The notes: generated by a model from the letters alone, not told the origin. A DNA stretch of 64,000 bases from Anthoceros angustus (GCA_010909165.1 VJWM01000063.1:1054001-1118000), one strand, 5' to 3'. Numbered from the stretch's first letter, positions 45,301 to 58,849 are shown. Numbers and translations: made by a program.

Positions 45301-46560
45301 GATGATGAATGTCGAGGGCATTCGAAGTCGTTGAAACTCAAAGACTACCCCAAGATTGGCAATCTATGATCCAAGAAGGATATAGAAGTATACCGATGCG
45401 CGATATTGCAATTGGTGGAGTGCTCATGCAAGAAGGTAGGCCGGTGGCTTACGAGTCAAGGAAGCATGAACATGAAAGGAAGTACCCACTTATGAAAAGG
45501 AGATGATCAGCCATCAATTGTCTCAAGATTTGGAGACATTATCTTCTAGGAAGATCTTTTGTCCGTACAGACAATGTAAGCACGAGCTTCTTTACAAATC
45601 ACCGACTAAGCGCAAGAAGAGGCTAGATGGCAAGATTTCCTAGCAATGTATGATGTGTCTATCAAGTACAAGCCGTGGAAGGAGAATCTGTGGCGTATGC
45701 TTTGAGTCGCAAGCGTAGTTTAAGTTTGATAACCGCTTATCAAGAGCTAGTTGCAACACGATGGTGATTGAGCCAAGGACACTCACACGCAGATCAAGGA
45801 AGCTTATCCGCGAGATCCATTAGCAGTGATTGGATCAATGAAGTGGAGCAACCGGATCTAAGTTTAAGCTTAGAAATGGCTTGTTGATGTTCAAGCAAAA
45901 CAGATTGTGATTCCCGATTCTCATGTGTTGAGAAGGAAGTTGCTGAGTGTCATGATGTGCCAAGTGCAGTCATAGAGGATTGACCCAACTTATGAGAAGT
46001 TGAGAAAGTCGCTTTTCTTGGCTCGAATGTACAAGCATACCGTTGAGTATGTTAAGTCTTGTGTAGATCGCCCAGGATAAGGTGGAGCATAAATCCGCGA
46101 GGTTTGTTGCAACCTGCCTATTCCAAGTGGGCCTTGGAAAAGTATATCAATGGATTTCATTATGCCATTGCACCAAGAATGGACACAACTATCATGACGG
46201 TGGTTGATAGATTCAAGCAAGCACACTTCACGAAGAAGCGAGTGAAAGCTCAAGTTGCTCATTGTTCAAGAAGCATGTATATGTGTTACATGGACTGCCT
46301 ATGCAGATTGTGAGTGATGAGATCCCAGACGATCTAGTTTTGGCAATAAATTTTATGAAGAGCTTAGGAGTGCAATTATGTATGAGCATACCACCGTATG
46401 GATCAATGAGAGGGTGAACAAAATCCAAGAAGAATACTTACTATGTATGATGGACCAATGAGACTGGAGTAATCATCTTGAGGATGCGTAATTTTGTTAT
46501 AATAACATTGTACATAGCTCCATGTGCTACACCTTTCGATGATGTAACGAAGCAATGGAT
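45301..46560 (+). pseudogene. RNase H-integrase segment, copy 3
   Basis: Third tandem copy, again with short deletions (for example IAIGGVLMQEGRPVAYESRK kept, flanks shifted). After caccaagaatggacacaact it proceeds through the integrase core region to ctacacctttcgatgatgta, the last point shared with copy 2. Confidence 0.8.
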
Positions 46561-46619
46561 GTAGTTTCCATGTTGAATGCTGGCGTGTTTGAGACAGCAG
46601 CAAGAGAACCACGTGAATT

Positions 46620-46940
46620 CATTGGGTAGTTAAGGGCCATGCATGAAGTTACTAAGAAGATATTGGCCAAGGCTCAAGACAAGCAAAAAAAGCTGACAGG
46701 CACAGGCAAGAGGCAGAGTTTCGAGTAGGAGACAAGGTGTGGGTGAAATTGAAGAATTTCCCACTACCACATGGGCTGACCTCAAAGTTTAGGCCTAAGT
46801 ATGGAGGACCGTTCGTAGTTCTGAAGCGCATTGGAAATGTGGCTTACAAACTACAGCTGCCTGAATGGATTTCTCTCATAATGTGTTTCATGTCTCTTTC
46901 TTTGAAACCATTTGTGATTTCGAAGAGAATGAAGATATGA
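46620..46940 (+). pseudogene. Chromovirus integrase C-terminal (GPY/F) region
   Basis: EAEFRVGDKVWVKLKNFPL, SKFRPKYGGPFVVLKRIGNV and AYKLQLPE form the GPY/F module of Ty3/gypsy integrases. A one-base shift separates the upstream HEVTKKILAKAQDKQ part. Confidence 0.8.
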
Positions 46941-46967
46941 CAGAAGGATTATGTCATCCTAGTTCAA

Positions 46968-47147
46968 CACAATCATGGTCTGCGGGAGATTGTTGAATTC
47001 CTGGCAGAGAGAGAAGCGCTTGCTGTCCGTGGTAATGTATCAGAGTATCTGGTAAGGCTTCGTGGTTATGCAGATCCTGTCTGGGTTTCACTTGAAGATG
47101 TGCAACAAGGATCATGGATGATCTCGCGTTACACTGGAGGTCATTGA
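46968..47147 (+). pseudogene. Chromodomain-like C-terminus of the chromovirus integrase
   Basis: The frame HNHGLREIVEFLAEREALAV then GNVSEYLVRLRGYADPVWVS and LEDVQQ to a TGA matches the chromodomain layout (I-L-xR---R--EYLV-W-GY----T-W-), although the aromatic at the usual W/K-W position reads R-L-R. Confidence 0.75.
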
Positions 47148-47165
47148 GGACAATGACATCTTCCC

Positions 47166-47188
47166 AGTGGGGGAGAGAGTAAAGGCAC
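47166..47188 (+). promoter_or_regulatory. Polypurine tract of the chromovirus
   Basis: agtgggggagagagtaaagg directly precedes the 3' LTR. Confidence 0.75.
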
Positions 47189-47895
47189 TAGTGAAACAAG
47201 GTAGAAAGGTGAAAAGTTGAAAAAGGTAAAAAGCTAAGTTAGTAGCTGCCCTGTTAAGAAGATGCATGTGTTGCATGCTTCATGCAATCTCTTGTTAGAG
47301 AGGAATTGCTACGACCACAAATGAAGAGCTGCCTAGAGAGGACTCTTAGTGATTAGTGGTGTAAGAATCCCTAGATTTAATGCCTAGTTAAGGTCAGTCA
47401 TGGGGATATATAAGGGCTAGAGCAAGGGCTTTGATGAACAAGTGGGACTCACTCTTTGAGAGAGTAGGTAAGTGTGCGCTGCAAGCCTTGTGTTGAGAGA
47501 GAGCTGTGGAGAGCTAGCTAGTGAGCTTGTCATGGAATCAAGGGCTTGTCATGTAGCTAGCTTGTCATGGAATCAAGGGCTTGTCATGGAATCAAGGGCA
47601 GTAGCCAGTTGGGCGTAGATAATCAGATTCCATTCTTGCAATAAAGAGCAACACCTCGAGGAGGTGGCCTGTGAGTCGTCAGTGGACGGCGGGCTACTTG
47701 GAGCCTAGTGCTGTGTTGTGAGGTTGAGAGTGCTGAGAATTGTGCAAGTCTCTTGTGGAATGAATTGGTGAGGTCCTAGACCGCTAGGAAGTCAGCACTT
47801 GTCGCTTCTCTTGCGTAATGAATTGGTGAGGTCCTAGACCGCTGGGAAGTCAGCACTTGTCGCTTCCTCACTGGCTGCCTAGTGAGAGGTGTTAC
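47189..47895 (+). mobile_element. 3' LTR of the chromovirus, with internal duplications
   Basis: Starts tagtgaaacaaggtagaaag and ends near gtgagaggtgttac. It is longer than the 5' LTR (about 707 versus 580 bp) because of tandem duplications of cttgtcatggaatcaagggc (47530-47600) and of aatgaattggtgaggtcct (47759-47870). Confidence 0.85.
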
Positions 47896-48218
47896 TCCAA
47901 AGCCCATATTGAACACTAAAGGCCACATGTCTAAGTACATAGGTTGGGGTCAAGGGGTTAGTTCACACGCGTGAGACCACAATTTTTGAGGGAAAGTAAA
48001 GTAAGTGCTTTACGATATTTTACAAATATTTTTATCTGGAATAGTACCTACCGAGGACAGGACCGAGGACGAGTAAAGTATACATTGTACGTAGCGGGTA
48101 TAAATCATTTCCCCCTTCGGACAGTGATCAGTGATTCGTACCAGCTACATACTTGGTGAGACGATCTTGTTGGACGTGGAGGCAACGTAGCTGGTTTCCG
48201 GCAGCGGCAGGGACGTTC
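47896..48218 (+). promoter_or_regulatory. Upstream region of the CDKC gene
   Basis: About 320 bp separate the retroelement from the kinase start codon. AT-rich at 47990-48060 (tacgatattttacaaatatt). No clear TATA box can be singled out. Confidence 0.3.
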
Positions 48219-51108
<2,890 letters not shown>

Positions 51109-51568
51109 TATTTGAAGCAACTCAGCTCCTTGTCTGGCGGCGGTGCCCTTTCCAGCATACCAGTGTGCCAGGGTGTGATTCAAACTGGTATATGCGTTGT
51201 CCTGAGACTGTTCTGAGGCTAAACCTCTGGACTATGTGCTGCGTAAGGCTCACCTTTGTATAGTATTAGAACAGGTAATCCCCATAGAGCGTCTTGGCCA
51301 ATTTGGAAGCAGTTGCCTGCTTTCATGCCCTCTCTTGAATGGGCAACACTAGGTGTCACGGCATGTGTTGTGACGATAGAGGGAGGTAAAATTTTCAATG
51401 GCGTCAAGCGTTTAATTTTTTTGATCACATTTGTGCTGAATTCAGCATACTAACCCACGAAATTTTTCACATTTACCTTGTCAGTACCTATTTGTTAGTG
51501 TGTGGGTGTTTGTTTCTTGAATATTTATTCATTCTCTCTACGTGCAGCATAGAAGCACGATTGGTGCA
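51109..51568. other. Convergent intergenic region between CDKC and the plastid protein gene
   Basis: It holds the 3' ends of two convergent genes. Nothing else is recognised. Confidence 0.5.
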
Positions 51569-52883
51569 TTAAGCAAGCATGAGCGACGACAGCATACGGG
51601 GATCCACCAGGCCTGACGTCCAGAATAGGAAGGCCATGAAGCAGGCCCCAAGGAGCAGTCTGGGCCTGCTCCGCCATGTGCAGTGACATGCAGCTGCAAG
51701 GTGATTGATGCAATCTGTCCAGATTCGGAATACTTGGCTGATGAGGGCAGTCTGGAAAGCAGATTTGTTGCTTGCCTGGGCGTCCGTATCTGCGGGTTTT
51801 GAGACAATGACAGTAGTAGTATCTACCTCTACAACGTCTTTGTCCCCATCCCCGTCCCCGCCCGATACAATGACCTTTTGGGTGGTGACCTTCACCTCCG
51901 TCTCCACACTTTTGTCCACTGCTCCCTCCACCTGCTTTACCGTTTCTTCCAGGTTCTCGATGGCCTCCACCACTTCTTCCTTGATCACCTTGGCTTTCTT
52001 CTCTACCTGATTTGCATTCAATTATCAGTCAATCCCTACTCACCCCTGCTCCTGCTGAATCTGATGCCTTATCCTAGCACAGTACAGGTGAGCTTCCTAA
52101 CCTTCTCCAGAACTTCGTTGGCGTCCTCAGCTGAATCTGCGATTGCATCTGCCATATGTTCCACGGCTCTTGCAACCTCTGCGACTGCCTTCACCACCGC
52201 CTCTGCTGCATCGGCTGCGTCCTGAATATTCTCTGCAGCAAAAGGGAGGTCAGAAATGCCCCGCATGACCGAGACATTCCACGAGCTTCAATGCTTCAAG
52301 GACGACATCCACTACCTCCAATGTCCTCGACGAAGTGCTTCTCCTTGGACAATATACTCCCTAAAAGCCCAGGTATGTTCCCGATCACTCCCAAAATTCC
52401 TTTGATTCTGCAACTCCCCATGCCTTCAGTCAGTGCCTCCTCGCATTTTCCTAGAAAAGAACCAAAATCTGACACAAAGCTGTGGTTGCAGCACTCACAT
52501 ACTGATGAGCGACCCGAATACGCTGCGGAGAATCTCCATCCTTCCTTCATCACTGCCAAGCACAGCTATCATCAATCATCCGAGCATCAGGACATCCATC
52601 CACGCAGCATCTTCAAGTGTGGCGTCGCCTACCTCGGGCTGGCGGCAGCCGCGGCGGAAAGCTTGGTCGGCCTCGAACGCCTCCCCTGCCGGAGCGGGAA
52701 CGGGCTCGACGCCTGCAACGGGCCGCTTTGCAGCGGAGCAAGCCTGGCCAATCTGACGGCACGCCGGGAAGAGCAGCAGCGGACAGTCCTGTTCCGGGTC
52801 CCGTCCGTAAGAGGAATCCGCGGTAGCTCCAGAGCAAGGTCCTCCCTTTGCAAACGCAGCAGTCGCGCGGCTGCCATTGCCAT
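51569..52883 (-). CDS. Predicted plastid-targeted coiled-coil membrane protein
   Basis: Function unknown. Proposed exons on the minus strand: 52883-52633, 52522-52503, 52450-52316, 52232-52102, 52006-51569, giving 324 aa with consistent phases. The N-terminus (MAMAAARLLRLQRED, then CCSSRRAVRLARLAPLQSG and SSPFPLRQGRRSRPTKLSAA) is rich in S, R and A and poor in acids, as in chloroplast transit peptides. A glycine-rich part (RIKGILGVIGNIPGLLGSIL) is followed by long alanine/valine/glutamate heptad-like helices (DAADAAEAVVKAVAEVARAV and VVEAIENLEETVKQVEGAVD). A hydrophobic segment near the end (LLLGACFMAFLFWTSGLV) could cross a membrane. Exon 2 is only 20 nt, with a good acceptor (tctccgcag) and donor (gtatgt), and it alone restores the frame. 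The gene converges on CDKC. Start and microexon are inferred. Confidence 0.6.
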
Positions 52884-52905
52884 AGCTGTCGCTCGCCAAG
52901 GATTT

Positions 52906-52931
52906 CCCTTCCCTTCCCTTCCCTTCCCTTC
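52906..52931. repeat. (CCCTT)n-type pyrimidine repeat
   Basis: Repeats of cccttc/ccctt, just upstream of the start codon of the minus-strand plastid protein gene, so in its 5' leader or promoter (purine-rich on the coding strand). Confidence 0.85.
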
Positions 52932-53177
52932 TTCCTCCCACCCTTTTGTGCGTGCCCGGATCGATCTCCAAAGACTCATGTACAGTAGCGTGCTGCGTAA
53001 TGCGACAATCATAGACCCGGTCACAGGACATGGCAAAACCAAATGCCACGCCTGGAAATCTTCCGACCTGGTGCCTCCAGTTCAACACAAGCTCCTTGAC
53101 TGAAGCACGTGCAGTCAATGTACACGTGTGTGTAGTTTCGCAGTAGCACACATGTATGTACAATTTGCGTAGCCTCC

Positions 53178-53215
53178 ATGTACATACATACATACGTACG
53201 TACGTACGTATGTTG
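53178..53215. repeat. CATA/CGTA microsatellite
   Basis: Tetranucleotide run acatacatacata followed by cgtacgtacgta. Confidence 0.9.
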
Positions 53216-53720
53216 CGAGCCGAGGCAGTGTGATTTTCGGGAGATATTGTTTGATGATCGGGGCAGATCGTTTGGTGATCGCGAGAGATTTCTAGAGCAG
53301 AGTTGATGGGCAGGCGGCGTCGACATTCTGGTGGTTGTTTTCATCCCCGGAAAGGAGAGGATGGTCTGTTGGAAACTCGATATCATGCTGTGGAGCGAAC
53401 CTGAAGAGCAAGCAAAGCCCAAGCAAAGCCCAACAAGCTAAAGCTAGGATGCCAGATTGTCCTCATGGCCTCTTTCCGAACAAGAGCAAGAGCAAGCGAG
53501 GAAAGCAAGAGAAGCCGAAGCTAGGTGATTTGTATCTGTTTAATGGTTGTAATACTGTGATTGTAATAACACTGCTCCGGCCGAGAGGATGTGTGGCGAC
53601 CATGTTCCACCTCTACGACGCGGAAGACGCTGGGGACAGCCAGATCCTCCGGTTGGACGCATCCCCGTCTGACGCTACGTGCGGAAAATCCCCACACTCG
53701 GACAGGCCTGCAGACCAATG
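53216..53720. other. Intergenic stretch without a supported gene
   Basis: Frames up to 130 codons exist, but none shows family motifs or splice context. A Lys/Ser-rich piece near 53470 (FPNKSKSKRGKQEK) comes from short AGC/AAG repeats. Confidence 0.35.
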
Positions 53721-53734
53721 TAGTTGAGACAGCA

Positions 53735-53935
53735 CAAGGCACTTTTCTGTTCTCCGCGAGTCGGTCACACAGTGCATCGGTGATCCTAGTCTTGGGCAAT
53801 GCAAAGGCGCTCCAAGGCCCCCAAGACTTAAGAATGTGACCGATGTTGGCCTGAGCGTTTGGAGTACCTTTGCATTGCAAAGATTAGGATGACCGACAAC
53901 GGAATGGGTATGCTTGTAGAGAACAGAAGAACAGG
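53735..53935. pseudogene. Inverted pair of leucine-rich-repeat relics
   Basis: On the plus strand near 53870-53935 a frame reads IAKIRMTDNGMGMLVENRR. On the minus strand near 53808-53735 a frame reads ALPKTRITDALCDRLAENRK, and with a shift CCLNYIGLQACPSVG. Both fit the cysteine-containing LRR type of AMN1/FBXL proteins (L-I----ITD-GL--LAEN). The arms share strings such as gcaatgcaaagg and tagga-accga, forming an imperfect inverted repeat with its centre near 53835. Neither arm is a complete gene. Confidence 0.45.
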
Positions 53936-54228
53936 GGTGTGTGGGTGAGGTCGCGCTGAGCTAACCCCAGCAGGGGCGGGATGAGGATCTGGACGGGGTC
54001 TAAACTGGCAACCAAGCCCACCAACTACCCTCTGTGCAATGTCCAATACTTCACCAATAGATGATGGTGCAGGGAAGATAGTGGCATTCGTAAAACCCAG
54101 CGCTGTGGTCCCTGATCTGAGAAACTGTCCATATTCATGTCCAGGCTGTTTCCTTCTCAGCCCCGCGGCCTTTGGTCTCTGCTTTGCACCACCGGGATCT
54201 GACGACCCAGTCTGCTTCGTGCGTCTGG

Positions 54229-56481
54229 ATGGAGGCGGATTCCGACAGCGCTGCAGGCGGCAGCGAAGCCGAGGCCGAGGCCGAGGTGAAGCTTCAGCGG
54301 ATTCGGAACAGCAAACTGTACGACGTGGCCTCGGAAAGCAAGGTTGAGCTTGAGGGGATGAGGGAGCTCGAGTGAAGGAGTGCAGTGTGTGCGTGGGGTG
54401 GCAGGAGGGGGGAGCCTTACTGTGCAATTATGTTTGTTGGATGCAGGACCCGCTGCTGTACTCCTCACACTACGACATCGCCTTCATGGGTTTGGAGAAA
54501 TTGTAGGGTGTGCAGGACTCCTTGCCCCAACTGCTGCCCTTGACGGGGCTGCTGCTTCATCTACCTGCTGGTGGGTCGGGGGCGGGGTGCAGGCATCCGT
54601 TCGACTCCAGGAAATGGGGCAACATAAAGAAGTACCTTGTGAACGACAAGGTCGTGGATGCCAAGAGGATTGTGGAGCCTAATGAGGCGACCAAGAGCGA
54701 TCTGCTTGTGGTACTACTTCTCTTGTCTCTGCACTTCTGTGATTGTGATGCTTAATTGATGGCTTGTGTGCAAGGCATCCGTCCCCTTGTGTTGTGCTAC
54801 CATCTTGCAGGTGCACACGGATGGTTACTTGCAGAGCCTGAGAAGCAGCTACACGGTGGCTGTCATCACGGAGGTGAGGCTCTCTCTTGGTTGTCAGCCC
54901 CTGCTCTTTTGTGTATGCTAGACAACTGAGTGGATCGTGCACGCAACTGCACCAGGTGGCTCCAGTGGCTTTACTACCCCATTGCATCGTAGACAAGCAA
55001 GTCCTTCAGCCCTTTCGCAGGCAGGTGTGCATGCTTCCTCAGTTTCTTCTATCTGCTTCTGTGTCATGACAACTCAGTTGCTGCAAAGGTTGGTTCAATG
55101 TTTAATCGTGTGTAGCCAATAAACAGGTGGGTGGAACGATTCTTGCAGTACGTCTAGCCCAGGAGCGGGGCTGGGCTATCAATCTGGGTGGGGGATTCCA
55201 TCACTGTTGCGGTTACCAGGGTGGGGGCTTCTGCGTATATGCAGATATTACACTTAGTATTGAGTTTGCATTCTCTCGGCTTGCAGTTGAAAGGTATATT
55301 ACCGTTCATGGCAGCCATTGTGATGTATGATTTGTCCTCAACTGCTGAACTGCACAATGTGTCAAGGATTATTTCTGTGCTCCCTGCCTGTGCAGGGTGA
55401 TGATTATTGACCTTGACGCGCATCAAGGAAATGGCCATGCACGTGATTACTTGATCCAAGATGGTAACTTTGTCATGTTGAGCTGTACCCGTTCCCTTGT
55501 TTTTGTTCTACATAGTGCATGGGCCTCACCTTGAGATCAACCTTTGCAGACAATTCTAAAAGGGTCTACATTTTTGATATGTACAACCGGGACATCTACC
55601 CTTATGTAAGTGTTGCACCATTTATGCTGTCTCCATGCTGGGACTCTGTTTGCATCATCAGATATCCGAGCCGGGTTGGCTTTGAACTTCCATTGTCCTG
55701 TCCCCCATTAGGATGAAGAAGCAAAGCAGCGAATTAACCAGAAAGTGGAAGTTCGAGTAAGCAATTTTTTATTTGTATCGTTGGGTGAATCTGATGGGTC
55801 ATAGAGTGTAAACCATCGTCAAATTGTTTTTCAGACTGGCACCACCACGGAGCAGTATATAGCAAAGCTGAAGGAGCATCTGCAGGTATTTCAGCAACCT
55901 CTCTGTTAAAGGAAGTTAAGTTCATCGTTCAAATAAAACCACGTATCTTATTAAGGGAACCTTTGTTATTCCTCCACGGGTTCATTGAGCAGAAGGCCGC
56001 TGAGGAGTTCAAAGACAAGGAGTTCAAGCCACAACTTATTGTATACAATGCAGGGACAGATATTCTTGACGGGGATCCACTTGGGGGTCTGCAGGTGACA
56101 AGCTTAATGGGGCTGGTTTGCCAGATCACCAATCCAACTTATCGTCTCACTTTGTTTTGCCCGTTCTCTTCAGGTCTCACCAGCTGGTGTCCAAGAACGG
56201 GATGAGATTGTTTTCAAGTTTGCTAGGCGAGAGCTGGATGTCCCTATAGTGATGGTTACATCAGGTTCAACTCCCGCTGTGTGATCTTTGCAAGCGAGTG
56301 AATCGTCTGATGTGCCTGAGTTCACTTTCACACAAAATTATGACAAAATATCTCGACCTGGCCGACAGGTGGGTACATGAAAAGTAGTGCAAGAGTCATC
56401 GCCGATTCTATCAAGAATCTTGCATCCAAGGACAAGCAGCTGATTCAGCTTGAGAATCCTGAGGCGTATTCAAGCATGTAA
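54229..56481 (+). CDS. HDA2: Class IV histone deacetylase (HDAC11/HDA2 type)
   Basis: Zinc-dependent lysine deacylase of the HDAC11 branch. Exons: 54229-54342, 54447-54502, 54593-54710, 54811-54873, 54956-55024, 55127-55293, 55396-55463, 55550-55605, 55712-55756, 55835-55885, 55993-56094, 56174-56264, 56369-56481; 370 aa, all GT-AG and in phase. Family hallmarks: YDIAFMGLEKLHPFDSRKWG, TDGYLQSL, GGTILAVRLAQERGWAINLG, GGFHHC with the active-site histidine pair, GGGFCVYADI, IIDLDAHQGNGH with the zinc-binding D and H, YIFDMYNRDIYPYD, VYNAGTDILDGDPLGGL with the third metal ligand D, SPAGVQERDE and VTSGGYMKSSARVIADSI. The loop reads HHCCGYQGGG, where vertebrate HDAC11 has a serine after HHC. Length fits (vertebrate about 347 aa; plants somewhat longer). 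The chosen ATG is the first in the open frame. Confidence 0.93.
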
Positions 56482-57352
56482 TGTGTTAAAGCAATGCCTT
56501 GCAGGTTATAGCTTGGTCTGTTGTCTCTCATGTGGAACGCTGCCAATCTTAGAAAGATAACTGATAATGGGTACACAGGAGAGTGAACTGCAGCTGGCTC
56601 TATTGTTCGGAAACGTCAATACTAGGTAGGATGCCAATAGGATGCATGCGTAAAATGCTCAATAACGTTCTTGTCGTAAAAACTGAACGAGGTAACAAAA
56701 AATACGAATTCAATGATTATGGTTGGTAGGATAGTCAGACTTACAATTAGGGTTTTCCATATCGATAAGTTTTCCAACCGACTGTTTCTTATCTCAATCG
56801 GAAAGCTGGTGAACCAGTTTCTTATCTCAATCGGTTTAGATTTAAACTTAGCCCGATTTGGTCTATTTCGGGTTTTCCCTCCGGATACATTGCACACACC
56901 ATTGGTTCCATCAGTTGTTAAGCTACACTAGTTTAGTAGGCTCAATGTAAGTAATATGATCAATAGAAATAATAATAACATTTTTATATTAAGTAATATG
57001 ATTAATAAAAATAAATAATTATAGAAAATACTATTTTCATGTAAATAAGAATAGAAGAGCCAAGTAGGAATAAAAGTCTGCTCAATAAAAATTAAAGACC
57101 TAAAAAAAATAGAAGTTTGCTTATGGGTTGAAAATATCGTCTCTTTTAAGTTGGTAGTTGCTGAAAGTTCTCATTCTTTAGTCTCTGCAAATAGTCTTAA
57201 GTCGGTATTTATTTGAAGTGCTACAGCTTTGTTCACTATAAATAGGTCTCATGTTAGTGTAATGATATACATACATTTCTTTCTAGCTTTGCTTTATGAA
57301 CAAGACTTCAATATTATCTTATTGTACGCAAGCAGTGCTCTAGTTGCCAACT
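56482..57352. other. AT-rich intergenic region
   Basis: No gene is seen. Composition changes sharply to AT-rich at about 56.65 kb. The phrase tttcttatctcaatcgg occurs twice near 56790 and 56820. Confidence 0.4.
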
Positions 57353-58066
57353 ATGACTAGGAACTCGAAATGTAGAACTCGAGAGAAATTTTTTCTAAGA
57401 TTGAAATCGATTAATTGCTTTTCAGGAAAATGTGGTGATGTAGAAGAAGCTCATGATATAGAAGGAGCTCGTGATGTAGAAGGAGGTCCTGATGTAGAAG
57501 GAGCTCGTGATGTAGAAGGAACTTATGCCATAGGAGGAGCTTATGATGCAGGAGGAGCTTGTGATGTAGAACAAGATTGTAATGTCGGAGACAACAAAAA
57601 GGTCACAATTTTATCTTATGACTTAAAGGAGTATGGTGTGCGTATGTTATCCTCTAAACCTCCATGGGAAAAAAAAAAGTATAAATTTGATTTGGAAAAA
57701 GCTAGAAAAAAGCTAAATGAAATAGAAGAGAACAATATACACGAGTCATCCTTTAAGCCTAGGAAGAAAAACGTTAGGTTCTCAGTAAAAAACAACATAG
57801 TATGGAGGCCAAATCTTGATCCGTTGCCTCCATTAGATAGTCGTATACCTCCTGCGGCTAGACCAAAAGGAAGTGCAATTAAAAAGACTATGTCATCCTT
57901 ATATGGTGCCTCCATGTTAGATGTTGATGAGAATGATGACTTGTGTATGGCTAGATCAAACGAGAGAGTAAGCAACGAGAATGAAGAAGAAGAAGAAGAA
58001 GAACTTGAATTTCTTCTCAATGGGCTATGGCCGACTGAGCATCAAGGTCTGGTGAATCTATATTAG
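57353..58066 (+). CDS. Lineage-specific ORF with acidic repeat, 237 aa
   Basis: A single-exon frame starts at an ATG and ends at TAG. No known family is recognised. Near residues 25-75 a DVEGARDVEG-type unit repeats about eight times. A lysine-rich, helical part follows (KYKFDLEKARKKLNEIEENN), then KKNVRFSVKNNIVWRPNLDP, which contains a sequence of the RVxF form used for docking to protein phosphatase 1, and a glutamate run (NENEEEEEEELEF). The AT-rich codons differ from the GC-rich neighbours. Downstream (about 58090-58185) a broken repeat of its RPKGSAIKKTMSSLYG segment is found. It could be a young gene or part of a mobile element. Confidence 0.45.
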   Translation: MTRNSKCRTREKFFLRLKSINCFSGKCGDVEEAHDIEGARDVEGGPDVEGARDVEGTYAIGGAYDAGGACDVEQDCNVGDNKKVTILSYDLKEYGVRMLSSKPPWEKKKYKFDLEKARKKLNEIEENNIHESSFKPRKKNVRFSVKNNIVWRPNLDPLPPLDSRIPPAARPKGSAIKKTMSSLYGASMLDVDENDDLCMARSNERVSNENEEEEEEELEFLLNGLWPTEHQGLVNLY

Positions 58067-58089
58067 ATGCGGAAAATAGCTAAGATTTT

Positions 58090-58185
58090 TGTGTTAGGCC
58101 AAAAGGGAGTGTAATTGAGAAGACTATGCCATATTTATTTGGTGTTGGTACATTAGATGCAAAAGAGAGTCGTCAAGGCAAGTAA
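58090..58185 (+). pseudogene. Degenerate repeat of the upstream ORF's C-terminal segment
   Basis: Reads RPKGSVIEKTMPYLFGVGTL, then DAKES, against RPKGSAIKKTMSSLYGASML, then DVDEN, in the ORF at 57353-58066. Confidence 0.6.
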
Positions 58186-58754
58186 TCCTCTCAACCTCAA
58201 CAAAAGAAAGTCCGATTTCCCTAGCTTTAATGTGGCAATTATATGAAAATGATGTGGCATTTCCAAGCCCAACCATTGGCCAAACTGATTTGGAATTAAA
58301 TATATTTATAATTTTTAAATCTTTAACCCTAGAATGACGAGTGGCTTTTTTTGCGTTTTTCCTCCTTAATTATTCATTGTATTTTTTTGGAGGGCATGTT
58401 AAAATTTTGCATTTTTTAATATTATAATTAAGAACGTGTCATTCCCTTCAAAATGTTGTATGCCACTTATGATTATGAGGCGTTTGAATCCTTGCAGTTT
58501 TCTCAGATCCTCGCTTCTTGGTTTTCCATGGAATGCTACGGTCCACGTTTCTTTAAGCAAACATTTCCATAGACACCCTGCAATGTTATCTAAGTGTGTG
58601 CAAAACACCGAAATAAAAAAGTCACGTTTAATTGCCAAAGAATTTTCACAAAGGCCAAGAATCTTGCAAGGGCCCCAATCGTAGTTACATGAAAAGTGTG
58701 TTCCACATATAGGCAGCCATGGGAACACACACAAAATTGTAGACTATGTGCGTG

Positions 58755-58840
58755 ACGCAATGGCTAAGTTGGCTGAGTTAAAAGTATGTATTGGAATCTT
58801 CGAGGTGGAAGTCGGATTGCGAGGTTTTTTTTTTATTTGT
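58755..58840 (+). ncRNA. Possible tRNA-derived SINE head or tRNA relic
   Basis: tggctaagttgg at 58761-58772 fits the Pol III box A consensus TRGCNNAGYNGG. About 25 bases further, gaatcttcgaggtgg is similar to box B (GGTTCGANNCC) but imperfect. A run of T follows (58825-58833), as in a Pol III terminator. No tRNA cloverleaf could be drawn. Confidence 0.35.
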
Positions 58841-58849
58841 TTTTTAAAA

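Noticed and set aside
39824-47895. Target duplication for the chromovirus
   Set aside because: ggtac on the left and gttac at the right end do not match cleanly, and the exact LTR end is uncertain, so none is claimed.
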